Shown here piece by piece: positions 1 to 13,140 of a stretch of DNA of 64,000 nt. Origin of the DNA: Parapristionchus giblindavisi (lineage: Eukaryota > Nematoda > Chromadorea > Rhabditida > Diplogasteridae); assembly GCA_943737045.1 (NCBI GenBank), contig CALSFV010000209.1:1573501-1637500 (forward strand), written 5' to 3'. Positions within the stretch are counted from its first letter, which is position 1; the number at the start of each line of letters is the position of its first letter. The translations under genes were made by a program, and so were the position numbers. The notes below the pieces were generated by a model. The model ran no database searches. It saw only the letters and a program-made list of their open reading frames with translations, and was not told the origin of the DNA.

Positions 1-455
1 AAAGAATAACAACTGACTAATCATGAGCAACTACTGTGCACTCTGCTTCCTTCTTCCCTGCTCATAACTGCGATGATGATGTTCAGTCAGTCGTTGATCG
101 ATATTGTGGTGTTGATCTACAGTATCCTTTCTGCAATTTCCAATAAATGAAAATACTCTAACATTGGTATGATTTAGCCAATCTGCTCGTCATAGATTAG
201 AAACCAAAGCTTATGAACCCGTTGAATTGCCGTTTCCTTTCCTAGGCAAAGTCAAGATCGTCTTTAAAATACGATGCACGTGACCTTGTCGTGGTCAATA
301 TTGATCAAAATCAAATAAATGGAATACACGCAGCGACTAAACACAGTAAGTCCGGGCTCACTCTAATCTGAATCTCTACTCTCACCTTGATCATTCCATT
401 GAATGATGATGACTATGATGGAGTCGAGTGAGCAGAGGAGGAGGAGGGGCCATGG
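1..455 (-). pseudogene. Axin-like gene, partial copy X1 (internal exons only)
   Basis: Fragment of the axin-like gene that is better preserved at 24.1-26.2 kb. Read on the minus strand, about 455-385 encodes a proline/histidine-rich stretch (MAPPPPLLT, then HHSHHHSMER). About 115-30 encodes a polar stretch related to DTVDQHHNIDQRLTEH and EQGRRKQSAQ. At about 455 the sequence switches abruptly into TM9SF intron sequence, so the 5' part of the gene is missing, and the window edge removes any downstream DIX exons. This copy has TAG in the block where copies X3 and X5 read CAG. Axin is the scaffold of the Wnt destruction complex; that role is known for the family and only inferred here. The assignment rests on homology to copies that carry the DIX domain. 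Confidence 0.5.
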
Positions 456-558
456 TACGTTTTGGGTCTGCGACAATCAATAATCTGATTTGTAAATCTA
501 AGATCAAACTACAGTATCCAGCGATCAGACTACGAAGATCAAAGATCGATCCTTTCAG

Positions 559-1105
559 GTTCCATTCGGAACGACGATCGCGTTGCTCTTCATGTGCTTT
601 GGTATCGATCTCCCGCTCACCTTTCTCGGCTTCTACTTTGGCTACCGTAAGCAGAGCTACCAGCATCCCGTCAGGATCAATCAGATTCCGAGACAGGTAG
701 GGGAGAGATCAAAGATCAAAGATCAGAGATCAGATGGGGTTTTTGGTGGCTGAATACTTTTGAGACGAACCAGGCACTTGGAGGTTTCATGTAGAATTAG
801 CGAAATGAATGGGAGTTGTGGCTTGTATGTTGTAGGCTCATGGATTGGCGTATTTGTACTTTGACACTCGCTGATGAGGGGCTAGATTGATCATTGCGTC
901 GTCAATTTCCCATTTATAGACATTATAATTGATTTTTAGAGTCGTAAGATAGCTAAATTGGAATGAGTGAATACAAATTGCATATGATATGATAAAGAAA
1001 CGCAGAATCAACGGGTTTGATTGTTGCGCATTCGAAAGAATGCCTAAGATTATTATTAATGTTATTATTATTATTATTATTATTATTCTTATTATTATTA
1101 TAATT

Positions 1106-1147
<42 letters not shown>

Positions 1148-2269
1148 CCTTTGTAGGTGGCCGAGCAGCCATGGTACCGTCTTATTCCGTGCACTTTCTT
1201 GGCTGGAATTCTTCCATTCGGAGCCATGTTCATCGAACTCTTCTTCATCTTCTCTGTAGGACTTTTAAAACTTCTTTTGATGTGCTGAAAATTAGTTTAA
1301 ATCTTGCAAGCGTTTTCTGTTACCAATGACCAGTGAGGTCCTTGTCACACTCTCCTTTAATAACTAACGTTCTTTTTGTTTTGATGACCTATTCGACTCA
1401 GGCAATCTGGGAGAATCAATTCTACTACCTCTTCGGCTTCCTCTTCATCGTTTGCGTCATTCTCGCCATATCGACCAATCAGATTGCCATCGTCGCCACC
1501 TACTTTATGCTTTGCTCTGAGGTATACTCTAGTTTGATCTTTGATCTTTGATCTCTATCTAAGTTTTCAAATATAGTCTGCTATCGTTGATTTTTTAGCT
1601 TTTGTTTTTTTTCATATTTGTTGTTTTCTATACTCTGGGTAGATTCTAGTTTGATCTTTGATCTTTTGATCTCTGATCTCTATATCATTCACTGATTGAT
1701 CACATTTGTAGAACTACCACTGGTGGTGGCGTTCGTTCGTCGTCAGCGGTGGATCGGCTGTTTATGGTAAGTGATCTTTGCACTTTGAACTTTGATCTCT
1801 ATATTTTGTAGTTTGATCTTTCGGTCAAACTTGCCATTTGTAGTTTGATCTTTGATCTATCTGTGCTCATTTCAGTCATGCTCTACTCTGCCCTCTACTT
1901 CCACACCAAATTGAGTATCGTCGGTTTCGTGCCCACCGTCCTCTACTTTGCCTACTCGGCTCTCATCGCCATCACTTTCTGGTTTGTACTTTGATCTTTG
2001 AGCCTTGATTATGCGTGTAGTTTGATCTTTGAGCCCTGTTTATTTTTGTGATTTGTTCATGCAGTGCAGCTCGTGGAATCATCATGAGGTGTTAGAAAAG
2101 AAATATGATCTATTTCCGAAACACGAAAGGGACGAGTGTCTTTGATACATATTGTTAGTTTCAATCTTTGATCTTTGATCTCTTCTTCAGGTTCCTCACT
2201 GGTACGATCGGATTCTATGCCGCCTACGCGTTCCTGTGCCGAATCTACGCTGCAGTCAAGATTGATTAG
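559..2269 (+). pseudogene. TM9SF4: TM9SF4-type nonaspanin, 3' portion, copy T1 (frame open)
   Basis: C-terminal part of a TM9 superfamily protein, a nine-pass endosome/Golgi membrane protein involved in sorting and adhesion. Six exons fit: 559-696, 1157-1255, 1402-1521, 1712-1766, 1876-1981 and 2191-2269. All have GT/AG borders and compatible phases, giving 199 uninterrupted codons to TAG. Family signatures are clear: [57 protein letters not shown], then TGTIGFYAAY and an end in AAVKID. The C-terminal KID fits the KxD/E COPI-binding motif of TM9 proteins. Relative to the other copies there are substitutions in exon 1 (Met to Thr, Trp to Cys). Nothing upstream of 559 encodes the luminal domain or the first membrane segments, because axin sequence abuts at about 455. 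It is the best-preserved T copy but truncated. Confidence 0.85.
1056..1150. repeat. Imperfect (ATT)n microsatellite
   Basis: Interrupted ATT repeat of about 90 bp in the T1 intron just before the exon at 1157. The paralogous intron in copy T2 holds a much longer tract (7465-7648), so the array size varies between copies. Confidence 0.9.
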
Positions 2270-2841
2270 ATTTTATCGATTGATTGGTTGCAAATTTTCG
2301 ATTTATTGATTGATTTCAGTCAATTTTTTGCCTTTTTTCGCTTTTTTTCACGACTGTTTTACCCCCGTAATTCGAGCTTCTGCAAGCTGCTTTGTATCAT
2401 GAGCGCTCTATCCGGGGTAGCCCTACTTCCCCACTCCCTTTAAACGACCACACACCCGGCTTTCCTATCGTAAACTAACTCCCTATTTAGTAATGCATTG
2501 CAATTTGATTACACACAGAGGTAACACGTGGTCAGCCTAAGGCGCCTAACTACGGAGAGCTTTGGGCGTTTTAGGACGTACCTAACGATTAACGTTTTAT
2601 TCGTACATAACCACATTCCCACTCTTTTGTTTATATCTTTCACTGATCCTACATCTATGTAGATACACGTTATTGGATTTTTGTATCCAGCTTTGAGCTC
2701 ATTTTGAACCCTGATTCAAGCCCTGACGAGCGATTACTGTAGACCCGGAAATGTATTGGTTGATTGATTAATTATTATTCCCGCCTCCTAATTTTGTTTG
2801 TTTTTCCCCTCATAATTATTATTATGTTATTATCGTATATA
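2270..2841 (+). other. T-unit 3' flanking block (duplicated)
   Basis: Non-coding sequence after the T1 stop. The same block follows T2 (about 8150-8640) and T3 (38293-38900), and is mirrored at 49130-49735. A recognisable core is GAGCGCTCTATCCGGGGTAG. It probably holds the 3' UTR and intergenic spacer of the duplicated unit. I see no open exon in it. Confidence 0.6.
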
Positions 2842-3850
2842 TGAGTGCGCTTGCGAGAGAATCGACCATATCCAGTGGGGGTCCGGCACAGGCAAAAAAT
2901 CAAATTTTGGGGATCGGGGTTCTCAAGGGTGCTGATGACGATGCGCATGTTCATTTTGCACCTAGAGCCACCGTTGAGGCCAGACGACGTCGCGTTCAAA
3001 TCTCGTTTTTCGACTTGACCCGACGGTGCTAAAATTATAAAACTATGCCCCACGGTGCAGAATTTCATGGCGATCACGCGTGTCCAATTCATTTTTTACC
3101 CAAAATTTTCATAATTTTCATAAATGGAATTTCTCTCTACGGCAAAAGTAAGTAATGCAACCTACACAGATCGGACCGGAATGGCTCCATCATCAGATAG
3201 AAAAAAATTCAGCCAATTTACGCCCGCGACTTTCGAGAAATTCAACTTTCAGTGTAGCCGTTGAAGTGGAGACAAGAGGCGAGAGAGTGTGGTGGAGTGA
3301 GAGAGCAGAGAGGCAGGTGAGGCGAGCCGCATAGAAAGGAAGGGGGTGTCTCCCCCTCTACCTCCTTTGCTCTCTCAAACCACCACACTCTCTCGCTTCT
3401 TTTCTCTTCTTCTAAGACAAAATGACTACACTGAAAGTTGATTTTCTCGAAAGTCGCGGGCGCAAATTGGCTGAATTTTTTTTCTATGTGATGCTGGAGC
3501 CATTCCGGTCCGATCTGTGTAGGTTGCATTACTTACTTTTGCCGTTGAGAGAAATTCCATATATGAAAATTATGTAAATTTTCGATGAAAAATAAATTAG
3601 ACAGGCGTGATCGCCATAAAATTCTGCCCCGTGAGTCACAGTTTCGTAATTTTAGTACGATCGGGTAAAGAGAAATGATTTTTCAACGCGAAAAATGAGA
3701 TTTAAATGCGACGTCGTCTGGCCTCAACAGTGGATCTAGGTGCAAAATGAACATGTCCATCGTCATCAGCACCCTTGAGAACCCCGATTCCCAAAATTTG
3801 ATTTTTTTTACTGTGCCGGCACTTAGTCGATTCTCTCGCAAGCGCACTCA
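2842..3850. mobile_element. Palindromic (foldback) DNA element, family F, copy 1
   Basis: About 1009 bp element whose two halves are inverted copies (arms of about 500 bp). Both termini read TGAGTGCGCTTGCGAGAG, and it is flanked by TA on both sides, as expected for Tc1/mariner-type targeting. There is no transposase, so it is a non-autonomous foldback element. The short open frames inside are read-through of the inverted arms and not genes. A second copy lies at 5829-6858. Confidence 0.85.
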
Positions 3851-3916
3851 TATTGTCTAAAACATAAGCTATGATTCTTAAATAGACCAAGGACTTTTAC
3901 CATAAGTGAAGACAAG

Positions 3917-4490
3917 CAACCCGGTGGTTGCCCGTTTCGCAACGTTATTGAAACATGAATCAACAATGGTCCACAGTCTTATCACCCGAGCCTCTTTATT
4001 GCAAAAAAATAAAATTAAAAAAAAAAACTAACTAATCGTGAGTAATTGCTCCGCACTCTGTTTCCTTCTTCCCTGTTCATGACTACGATGATGAGGATAA
4101 TGTTCAGTCAGTCCTTGATCGATATTGTGGTGTTGATCTACCGTATCCTTTCTGCAATTTCCGATAAATCAAAAAGTCGAACATTAGTATGATTTAGCCA
4201 ATCTGCTCATCATAAATTATAAACCAGTACAAATGAACCCGGTGAATTGACGTCTTTTGGTAATGTCAAAGTCAAGATCGTCTTTAAAATATGATATAGG
4301 TATCCTTTGAGCTATCAAAAGTGAACAAAATCAAATAAATAGAATACACAAGCGACTAAACACAGTAAGTCCGGGGTCAAGCTAATCTGAATTTCTACTC
4401 TCACCTTGATCGTTCCATTGAATGATGATGACAATGATGGAGTGGAGTGAGCAGAGGAGGAGGAGGTGCCATGGGAGTATGAGAGGAGCC
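3917..4490 (-). pseudogene. Axin-like gene, partial copy X2
   Basis: Minus-strand fragment collinear with X3 and X5. It has a block encoding WTIVDSCFNN and KRATTGL (about 3978-3919), the DTVDQ-type polar exon (about 4150-4050), and the histidine/proline-rich exon MAPPPPLLTPLHHCHHHS (about 4475-4405). The DIX exons are absent because family-F element copy 1 lies directly on the downstream side. Upstream, the sequence continues into the intron-like block containing the small palindromic MITE at 4668. A broken, non-functional copy is inferred. Confidence 0.5.
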
Positions 4491-5411
4491 TGATAGATTG
4501 ATAAAGGGTAAAAGTAAAAGGCACATCCCGGTGTTCAAGGCACATAAAATATTACTCGAGATCACTTCTAAGCCAATCATCTTTGCAAGGCCAATTAAAT
4601 TCCCCTTGATAAAAGGTATTGATGAGAGAGTTGGAAACTTTATATCATTAACACATGCCCAGATGATGTTTTCATGGAAGAGCACAACACGCAACCAACT
4701 GGTAAAACGCCAATCCCATCATATGTGCAATGGAAGCCTTGACCACTTTGCTTCGTGTTTTAGCCAGCTCGGACAAAATTTAAAAAAATCTTTAGTGTTA
4801 AGGAGTGCTCTTAATGGGAACATACTGGGAACATGCTTATAATCATGCCTGCCTCCCCTAACTGTGAGTGTTAGACTGGCCTAACTGAGTGTGAAAACAC
4901 CATTTTCAATTTTTTTTTCAAAATTTGCGTATCTATTAAATTTTTTAATGGCAACTTCAAATAAATGTAACTCGCTTCGTTTTCGAGCAACCGTGTAAAT
5001 TTTTTTTCAAGGGACAGAAATTGGTGAAAATTCACTTTTGAAGAGAAATGTAGAATAAAACTTATTCTAAAATATAACTTATTGAACACTGAATTTATTG
5101 TTGCTTTTTTCTCATTATTCATGTTTGGATAAATAAATATTATATAGTGATATTGTATAGTTGTGCTTGAGTAAAGGTGTGATTGGTTACTTTCATACAA
5201 TACAATACAATTCCTTTACAATCACATAATTGGGGGATGGAATGGTCTGGGTGTGCAAAGGTCCCATTATGGGACTTCGAAACGAGGGACACTTCTATCT
5301 TAGCATATCCTCAAAGTTTCGTGAAGATCGGGATATTTGTCATCACACTCAGACCATTTCCTTCTTAAATGACTCTTCATTCATGCAAATGGTCAATTAT
5401 TTAAATTTCAG
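4491..5411. other. Non-coding block between X2 and T2
   Basis: The first part matches sequence next to the other axin copies and holds a small inverted-repeat MITE (about 4668-4772; arms contain CACAACACG and CGTGTTTTAG). From about 4870 to 5200 the DNA is AT-rich and I recognise nothing. The last part leads into the first T2 exon. Confidence 0.5.
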
Positions 5412-5828
5412 ATATTTGGCCGGTCGTCTCTACAGGGCTTCCGTGGCAAGAGTCCGATCCGTTGCGCTGTTCAGGTTTGATCTCTAATCTTTGATCTTTT
5501 GATCTCTAATCGTCTGTAATTTGTTTTTTGATCTCTCAATCTATTCAGACCGGTATACTGTTTCGCTCGTTCACCATCGGCGCTGGCTTCCTGCTCAACT
5601 TCTTCCTCATCTCCAAGCACATTTCGGGCGCGGTAAAAGATCAAAGATCAAACTACAAAGATTACATCCCAGTAAAGTCAAAATGAACTCTGAATAATGT
5701 TCGTGTAGTCGTTATAAGGAGTGAAATATTGTTTGTATTCAATTTGGTAATTGACCAGTGAGATCCGTGTTTCACTCTCCTTTATTAACTTCCTGACATT
5801 TCATTTCCATGGTTGCATCCTGTTGATA

Positions 5829-6858
5829 TGAGTGCGCTTGCGAGAGAATCGACTAAGTGCCGGCACAGTCAAAAAATCAAAATTTGGGTATCGGGGTTCT
5901 CGAGGGTGCTGATGACGATGGACATGTTCATTTTGCACCTAGAGCCACCGTTGAGGCCAGACGACGTCGCGTTGAAATCTCGTTTTTCTACTTGAAAAGT
6001 CGTTTCTCTTCACCCGATGGTGCTAAAAATACAAAACTATGCCCCAAGGTGCAGAATTTCATGGCGATCACGCCTGTCCAATTCATTTTTTACCCAAAAT
6101 TTTCATAATTTTCATAAGTGGAATTTCTCTCAACGGCAAAAGTGTGTAATGCAACCTACACAGATCGGACCGGACTGGCTTCAGTATCACATGGAAAAAA
6201 TATCAGCCAATTTGTGCCCGCGACTTTCGAGAAAATCTTTTCAGTGTAGTCATTTTGCAGTTGAAATGGAGGCAAGAGGCGAGAGAGTGTGGTGGTGTGA
6301 GAGAGCAAAGGAGGTAGAGGAGGAGACACCCCCTTCCTTTCTATGCGGCTCGCCTCACCTGCCTCTCTGCTCTCTCACACCACCACACTCTCTCGCCTCT
6401 TGCCTCCATTTCAACTGCAATATGACTACACTGAAAGTTGATTTCCTCGAAAGTCGCGGGCACAAATTGGCTGAAATTTTTTCCATGTGATACTGAAGCC
6501 AGTCCGGTCCGATCTGTGTAGGTTGCATTACACACTTTTGCCGTTGAGAGAAATTCCACTTATGAAAATTATGAAAATTTTGGGTAAAAAATGAATTGGA
6601 CAGGCGTGATCGCGATGAAATTCTGCGCCTTGGGGCATAGTTTTGTAATTTTAGCACCATCGGGTGAAAAGAAACGACTTTTCAAGTCGAAAAACGAGAT
6701 TTCAACGCGACGTCGTCTGGCCTCAACGGTGGCTCTAGGTGCAAAATGAACATGTCCATCGTCATCAGCACCCTCGAGAACCCCGATACCCAAATTTTGA
6801 TTTTTTTACTGTGCCGGACCCCCACTGGATATGGTCGATTCTTTCGCAAGCGCACTCA
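5829..6858. mobile_element. Palindromic (foldback) DNA element, family F, copy 2
   Basis: About 1030 bp, with the same TGAGTGCGC termini, arm organisation and flanking TA as copy 1. It lies in an intron of T2. The centre carries GA-rich sequence (GAGAGAGTGTGGTGG) and its complement. Confidence 0.85.
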
Positions 6859-7464
6859 TATCAAATCAGTAATAGCTTTTCAGAATTTTATCAATCAATA
6901 TATTTGTTAATCAACAGATCAAAGATCAAACTACGGTATGCAGCGATCAGACTCAGAGATCAAAGATCAATCCTTGCAGGTTCCATTCGGAACGATGATC
7001 GCGTTGCTCTTCATGTGGTTTGGTATCGATCTCCCTCTCACCTTCCTCGGATTCTACTTTGGCTACCGTAAGCAGAGCTATCAGCATCCCGTCAGGAGCA
7101 ATCAGATCCCGAGACAGGTAGGGGAGAGATCAAAGATTAAAGATCAAAGATCAGATGGGGTTTGGGTGGTTGAGTGCTTGTAAGACAAACCAGGCACTTT
7201 GAGGTTTCATATGGTTGAGAATTAGCTAAATAAATGGTATTTTGGCTTAGACTGTGGCATGAATAAGAACAATTGCTGTTACGAGATTGTATGCATATTT
7301 GTATTTTGCTACTCGCTAGGGGCTAGATTGATTTTTCATAGCATTGACATTTTCTCATTCATAATGTATCTAGATTGGAATGAGCGAATACAAATTGCAT
7401 ATGATATGATGAAGAAACATGGAATCAACGGGGTTGATTGTTGCGCATTCGAAAGAACGTCTAA

Positions 7465-7648
<184 letters not shown>

Positions 7649-7947
7649 ATTTTTTTCGGATTTTTTTTAAATAGCGGGGATACCTAACTATATATAACTG
7701 TAGATCCAGAGCCATTAAATGAAAAAATGTTGCTAGCGTTTACTTTGATCAAGTACCAGTGAGGTCCTTGTCACCCTCTCTTTTAATAACTAAAGATCTT
7801 TTTGTTTTGATGATCTTATCTACTCAGGCAATATGGGAGAATCAATTCAACTACCTCTTCGGCTTCCTCTTCATCATTTGCGTCATTCTCGCCATATCGA
7901 CCAGTCAGATTTCCATCGTCGCCACCTACTTTATGCTTTACTCTGAG

Positions 7948-9107
7948 GTATGCTGTAGCTTGTAGTTCGATCTTTGATCTTTTTATCTCTATCTATGCTC
8001 TCAACCATACTCTGTTATCTTTGATTTTTCACCTTTTTTTTTTCTTTTATATTCATATTCACTCTATTCTATACACTAGGTATACTGTAGCTTGTAGTTT
8101 GATCTTTGATCTCTGATCTCTATATCATTCACTGATTGACATCATTAATAGAGCTGCTTTGTATCATGAGCGCTCTATCCGGGGTAGCCTTACTGCCATT
8201 ACCGTATTCCCCACTCCCTTTAAGCGACCACAAGCCTATCGTAGATTAATATATTATTATTATTATTATAGTAAACTAACTCCCTCTGTAGTCATCTATT
8301 GCAATTTGATTACACAGCGGTAACACGTGGCCAGCCTAAAGCGCCTAACTAGAGCTTTGGGCGTTTTGGGATGTGCCTAACGATTAAGGTTTTATTCGTA
8401 CATAAACACATTCCCTCTCTTTTGTTTATATCTTTCACTGATCCCACACCTATGTAGATACACGTTATTGAATTTTTTATCCAGCTTTGAACCCATTTTG
8501 AACCCTAATTCGGGCCCTGACGAACGATTACTGTAAACCCGGAAATGTATTGATTGTTTGATTAATTATTATTCCCACTTCATAATTTTGTTTGTTTTCT
8601 CTTATAATTATTCTTATGTTATTATCGTACATATTATCACATATTTGCATAGTAGAGGTATTTCTGTACACAGACAGATTTGATAAATACTAAGATATAC
8701 TGTAATTTGGTGTTTCATTATTGATCGATTACGGTATCAGTCCAGTCTGGAACCTCGTCCGTTTACTGGTAGCAAGTGTCGTGTTGATTTGTGAGTAAAT
8801 ATGCTTTTTACTATGTAAAATAAATGAACAAGTTATAATGTACTAGTATTAGTTTGCATGCACATTAAAGTTAACATTGTAAGATCTTTACTATTTTAAT
8901 ATTTCTTATAGCAAATGAATCACTTTTGAAACAATCACAGTGGAGAGTGAAAAAAGAAAAAAAAGAATGTGGGTGGTCTATGGTTTATTCAGGATTAGAG
9001 ATAAGACTTTAGGGTTCGGACTTTCGTTTAACAATTCTTCATGAATAATTACAAATATCGATTGACGATTCTCCTAATTACCGTAATCTACCGTATCCAC
9101 TTACAGT
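7948..9107. other. T2 intron remnant, duplicated 3' flank and D1 upstream region
   Basis: Intronic TTTGATC repeats run to about 8150, then the T-unit 3' flanking block, then AT-rich DNA leading to D1. Around 8931-8946 this copy shows the uninterrupted site (CACAGTGGAGAG) where both arms of palindrome 1 carry an RTE-like LINE insertion. Confidence 0.6.
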
Positions 9108-9244
9108 ATGACGGATCGGCCTCTTCCCACCGCTCAAATACAAGGTGAAGATAATCTCAAGGTACGGTATTTATTTATATTATTATTGCATAGAAATATT
9201 AAAAATCTGTATGCCATACCTGGCAGCACTGTTTAAAGGCATGC

Positions 9245-9630
<386 letters not shown>

Positions 9631-9788
9631 GGACATCGGCACAGCTCGATTGTTTCTGATGCTGACGGGTCTTCTGGGTGGTCACAAGGTGTACTTGAGA
9701 AGATACCCTGAGGCCTTCCTGTATCTCATGACGTGCGGATTATTTTGTGCAGGTTCTATGTGGATTTAGTCCTTCTCTTTTTGCCCGG

Positions 9789-9934
9789 CACTAGGACGAA
9801 TGAGAACCGATGAATAATAACCGACTGGATGATAAACATTTGCATATGAGAGTCAAGTGCTAATGAATAGACAAAGTATGAAAATGGATATCATCCAGTC
9901 GGTTATTATTCATCGGTTCTCATTCGACCTAGTG
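9789..9934. mobile_element. Small MITE with perfect terminal inverted repeats
   Basis: Inverted arms of about 40 bp (CGAATGAGAACCGATGAATA and its complement) around a short centre, in a D1 intron. The D2 intron lacks it. Confidence 0.8.
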
Positions 9935-12900
9935 TCCTTTTACCCCTAATAAATATTATTGAAACACCATTAAGCACATTATTAATTAATAGTATTATTG
10001 CTACAAGTTATATTAAAACCGTGCATGCATATCACTTTTGTACGTTAAATTAATTATTAACTTAATTTGTCTTTGTAGATTATTCGCAGTATTTAATTTA
10101 AGATCTTTCTGGAAATGCGTTTTCAATTATATTTTATCGCATAGAACCATAGGTCGAATAGCGTCGTTACAATTTTACACTTTGTGCATAGAATCAATTT
10201 TTAATTGATTGTTTCAACGGTGGCTAATGCCATGTAGGGAAAACTATCAAGTCGAAATCGATATATCGATCGATGCATCGAGAATTGATCGATATTTCAG
10301 GTCCCTTCTACGATACATTTCGTCTATCGGATGAAGTAAATCGTCTGAACGAAAAAAATCTTTCTGAATTCACCCGAGGAAAGGCAACTCAGGAGGAACA
10401 TACGGTAAGGGGCAAAGCGGTTACTGTAATGAGAGTTTGTGGTGCGCATTGTCTTTAAAAGCCTTGAGGTTCAATTGACGAGGGTTCAGTGAATGCAGGG
10501 GTTGAAGATGGCTCAACCAGGTCAAGGCTGGGCGAACAATGTATCTCGAAAAAGGTGTCATTGGTAACTTCCCAGTCCCCAGGTGGTTTTTTGTTCCTGC
10601 TTCAGAAGAATTATGGGGAATTGCTCTTTGTTATTGTTATACCCTGAACATCGACTAGCAGTGATCTCTTGCCTTTAATAACATGATTACCTTGACCTTT
10701 TCCCTTTATCAGATCCCGATCTAGTGGATTTGAAGTGTGTACGCATATTTTGTATTGCTTGTTTATTGGTTGATTGATTTTCCAGGAAAGGCGCTCCCCG
10801 TACGTCTGTGAAGTTCTCTCTCGCTCGTTTCATCGTCTCCATGATGTATTCGTGCTGGTTGGGAGGATGGGTGTGGCTAACTGGTGAGACGATCAAAGAT
10901 CAAAGATCACATTTATTGTAAAATATCAGTGCTCTTTGTCTATTATGCAAGTCTACTGATGCTCAAAAATCTCACCGCATAACCAAAATACTAACAACTA
11001 CGTTTATATAACCTGATACAAAGTTATCTAAGTCTTTTGAACGTTTGTCAAATTTTGCCACAAATGCTTCACTTTTTCACGTTTTGACGGTTACGCTGTG
11101 ATTGGCGCTGAAAATCTCTTGGTGTTCTTGATGAATCGTTGAAACGCTAATCATCCTAGTTGAGAGAGCATTGATTCATTCCGTTCCATTCAGCCGTTCT
11201 CACCTACTCTCGCACAGACTACACCTGATGGCCAATGGCACTGGGAGTGAGCATGGCTGTGGCACTTGGTGAGTTCAAAGATCAAACTACAGTACTCTTA
11301 ATTGTATAGTTTGATCTTTGATCTCTCGTCCAGGAGTGTAATCTGGGAGACGAACGGAGATCGCTTGCCGAGATCTTCTTTGTCGTGTCGGGAGTCATGG
11401 TGATTATGGTAAGTGATGGTATACTGTATGTATGGAGGATTATCGATTGATTATCGGCATTAAGAATTTGTTAATATCTTATTGTTGGAGAATTGGAATG
11501 AGATTGATAGTAAAATGTATTGGCGCATTTATTGGCTCACTGAAACGCGAATCGTACATGATGAAAGTGCATTGTTGTAACGATGAGAAAGAAACAGGCG
11601 GGAGCCAAACTCTTCCTGGCCTCTTCTAACTGTGCTGCTCTATCACACTGCGGAGTAAAGCAGTTTGTGAATAGGTGGGCGCGTGAAAACGAATATTTTT
11701 GAGCGCAACCTTGCCTTCCGTTCTTGCGCTCTGGTTCCTGGCTGTTTATTGACTGTTAATTTTTCTTTTTTCACATGCACAGGAACTGTCAGGGATATTG
11801 TCAGACCATCAATGCATGTACTTCCATATTGTATTACGCGATCTTGATCTGGTCTTCCACAATACTCTAGTTTACAATTCTGTGATTTTGTTAACATTTC
11901 ATGTGATATAATATCCTAAATATCTTCTATAGTTGATTGCCGAAGATGATTGATTTGTCATTTTTCTAATATATTAGAGATGGAGCGAGGAGTATAGCAG
12001 TTCTTGGTAAATTGAAACACGAATCGACCTGGTTGAGGAGGTTGAGTTGGCTCCCGGGAAACGGGAAAGTTCTGGGAACAGAAATCTGTCTCGCCCGATT
12101 GTTAATACAATCGTTTTGTTCATCTTTCAGCACCAGGGCTTTCTCGTTCCGCCGCTGCACTGCATCGCAATGGCCGCATCACTCGGAACTATCATGAGTG
12201 AGTTGATCTTTGGTCTTTGGTATTTGGTCTTTGGTCTTTGAACTTTGGTATTTGATTTATTCAGGCAATCGCACGGCTACGATGCGCTCGCTGGGCGAGG
12301 ATCGGCTGAAGTTTAGGAACTATGCGGTTTTTAGAAAAAAATAAAACTAAGGTTTTTAGAAAAAAATATATTTTGATCTTTGATCTTTACAGTTCTGGGT
12401 CTCTCTATTTGCCTTCAATATGGTGATCTTGATGATCGGCATATCGCAGCAGTGCATGGATCGGTAAGATTTGTTTGTAGTTTGATCTTCTGCTCGTGTA
12501 GTCTGATCTTTGATCTTTTGCAGTCAGTTCATGATCGTGTCCAGAGGCAGCACTACGAATGAGTTTGGCGTGAAGATGGCTATCAAGGATCTCGGATATG
12601 AATGGTATATTGGATTTGATCTTTGTAGTTTGATCTTTGATCTTTGCTGACAAATGTAGTTTGATCTGTGGAATGAGATCAATAATCAATCGATATCAGG
12701 TTCACCAATGATCGGATTACGCGACGCCGATTCACTCCCAAAGGCTCAGTCGAGATACGCTTCCTTCCCATGATCAATAAAAAGGTATTTACCGTATCCA
12801 AGTACTACCGTAATATCGAGTAGTCTATCGCAAACTGATTTTCCCCCAATCATTTCTGCACTCGTGTAGGAGTAGTATTGCTTTGTATACGATATACGGC

Positions 12901-13140
12901 CATTACCGTATACCTCTGGAGATTATCACTAACTGATTTTTAAACATTAATTATGTCTCATTTATGAAGGAGCCGGTTGTCGTTGACTTCCTGGGCATCG
13001 ATTCGAAGAACGCGCCGTCTCTTGTCTGGATTCAACATCTCTCGTGTACGGTAGTTTCGCATCCCTGATATCGATTTTTACTTTTATATCACGTTTATAT
13101 AATGGAAAAAGAAATTATTTAACAATTATTAACAAAAAAT

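Noticed and set aside
2841..3032. Open frames beginning MSALAREST in both strands (also at 3702, 5813, 6569)
   Set aside because: They come from the inverted arms of the family-F foldback element, appear on both strands, and carry no conserved domain.
10687..10896. Minus-strand 69-residue frame
   Set aside because: It is antisense to the D1 exon 10786-10883, which has splice sites and membrane-protein character in the plus frame.
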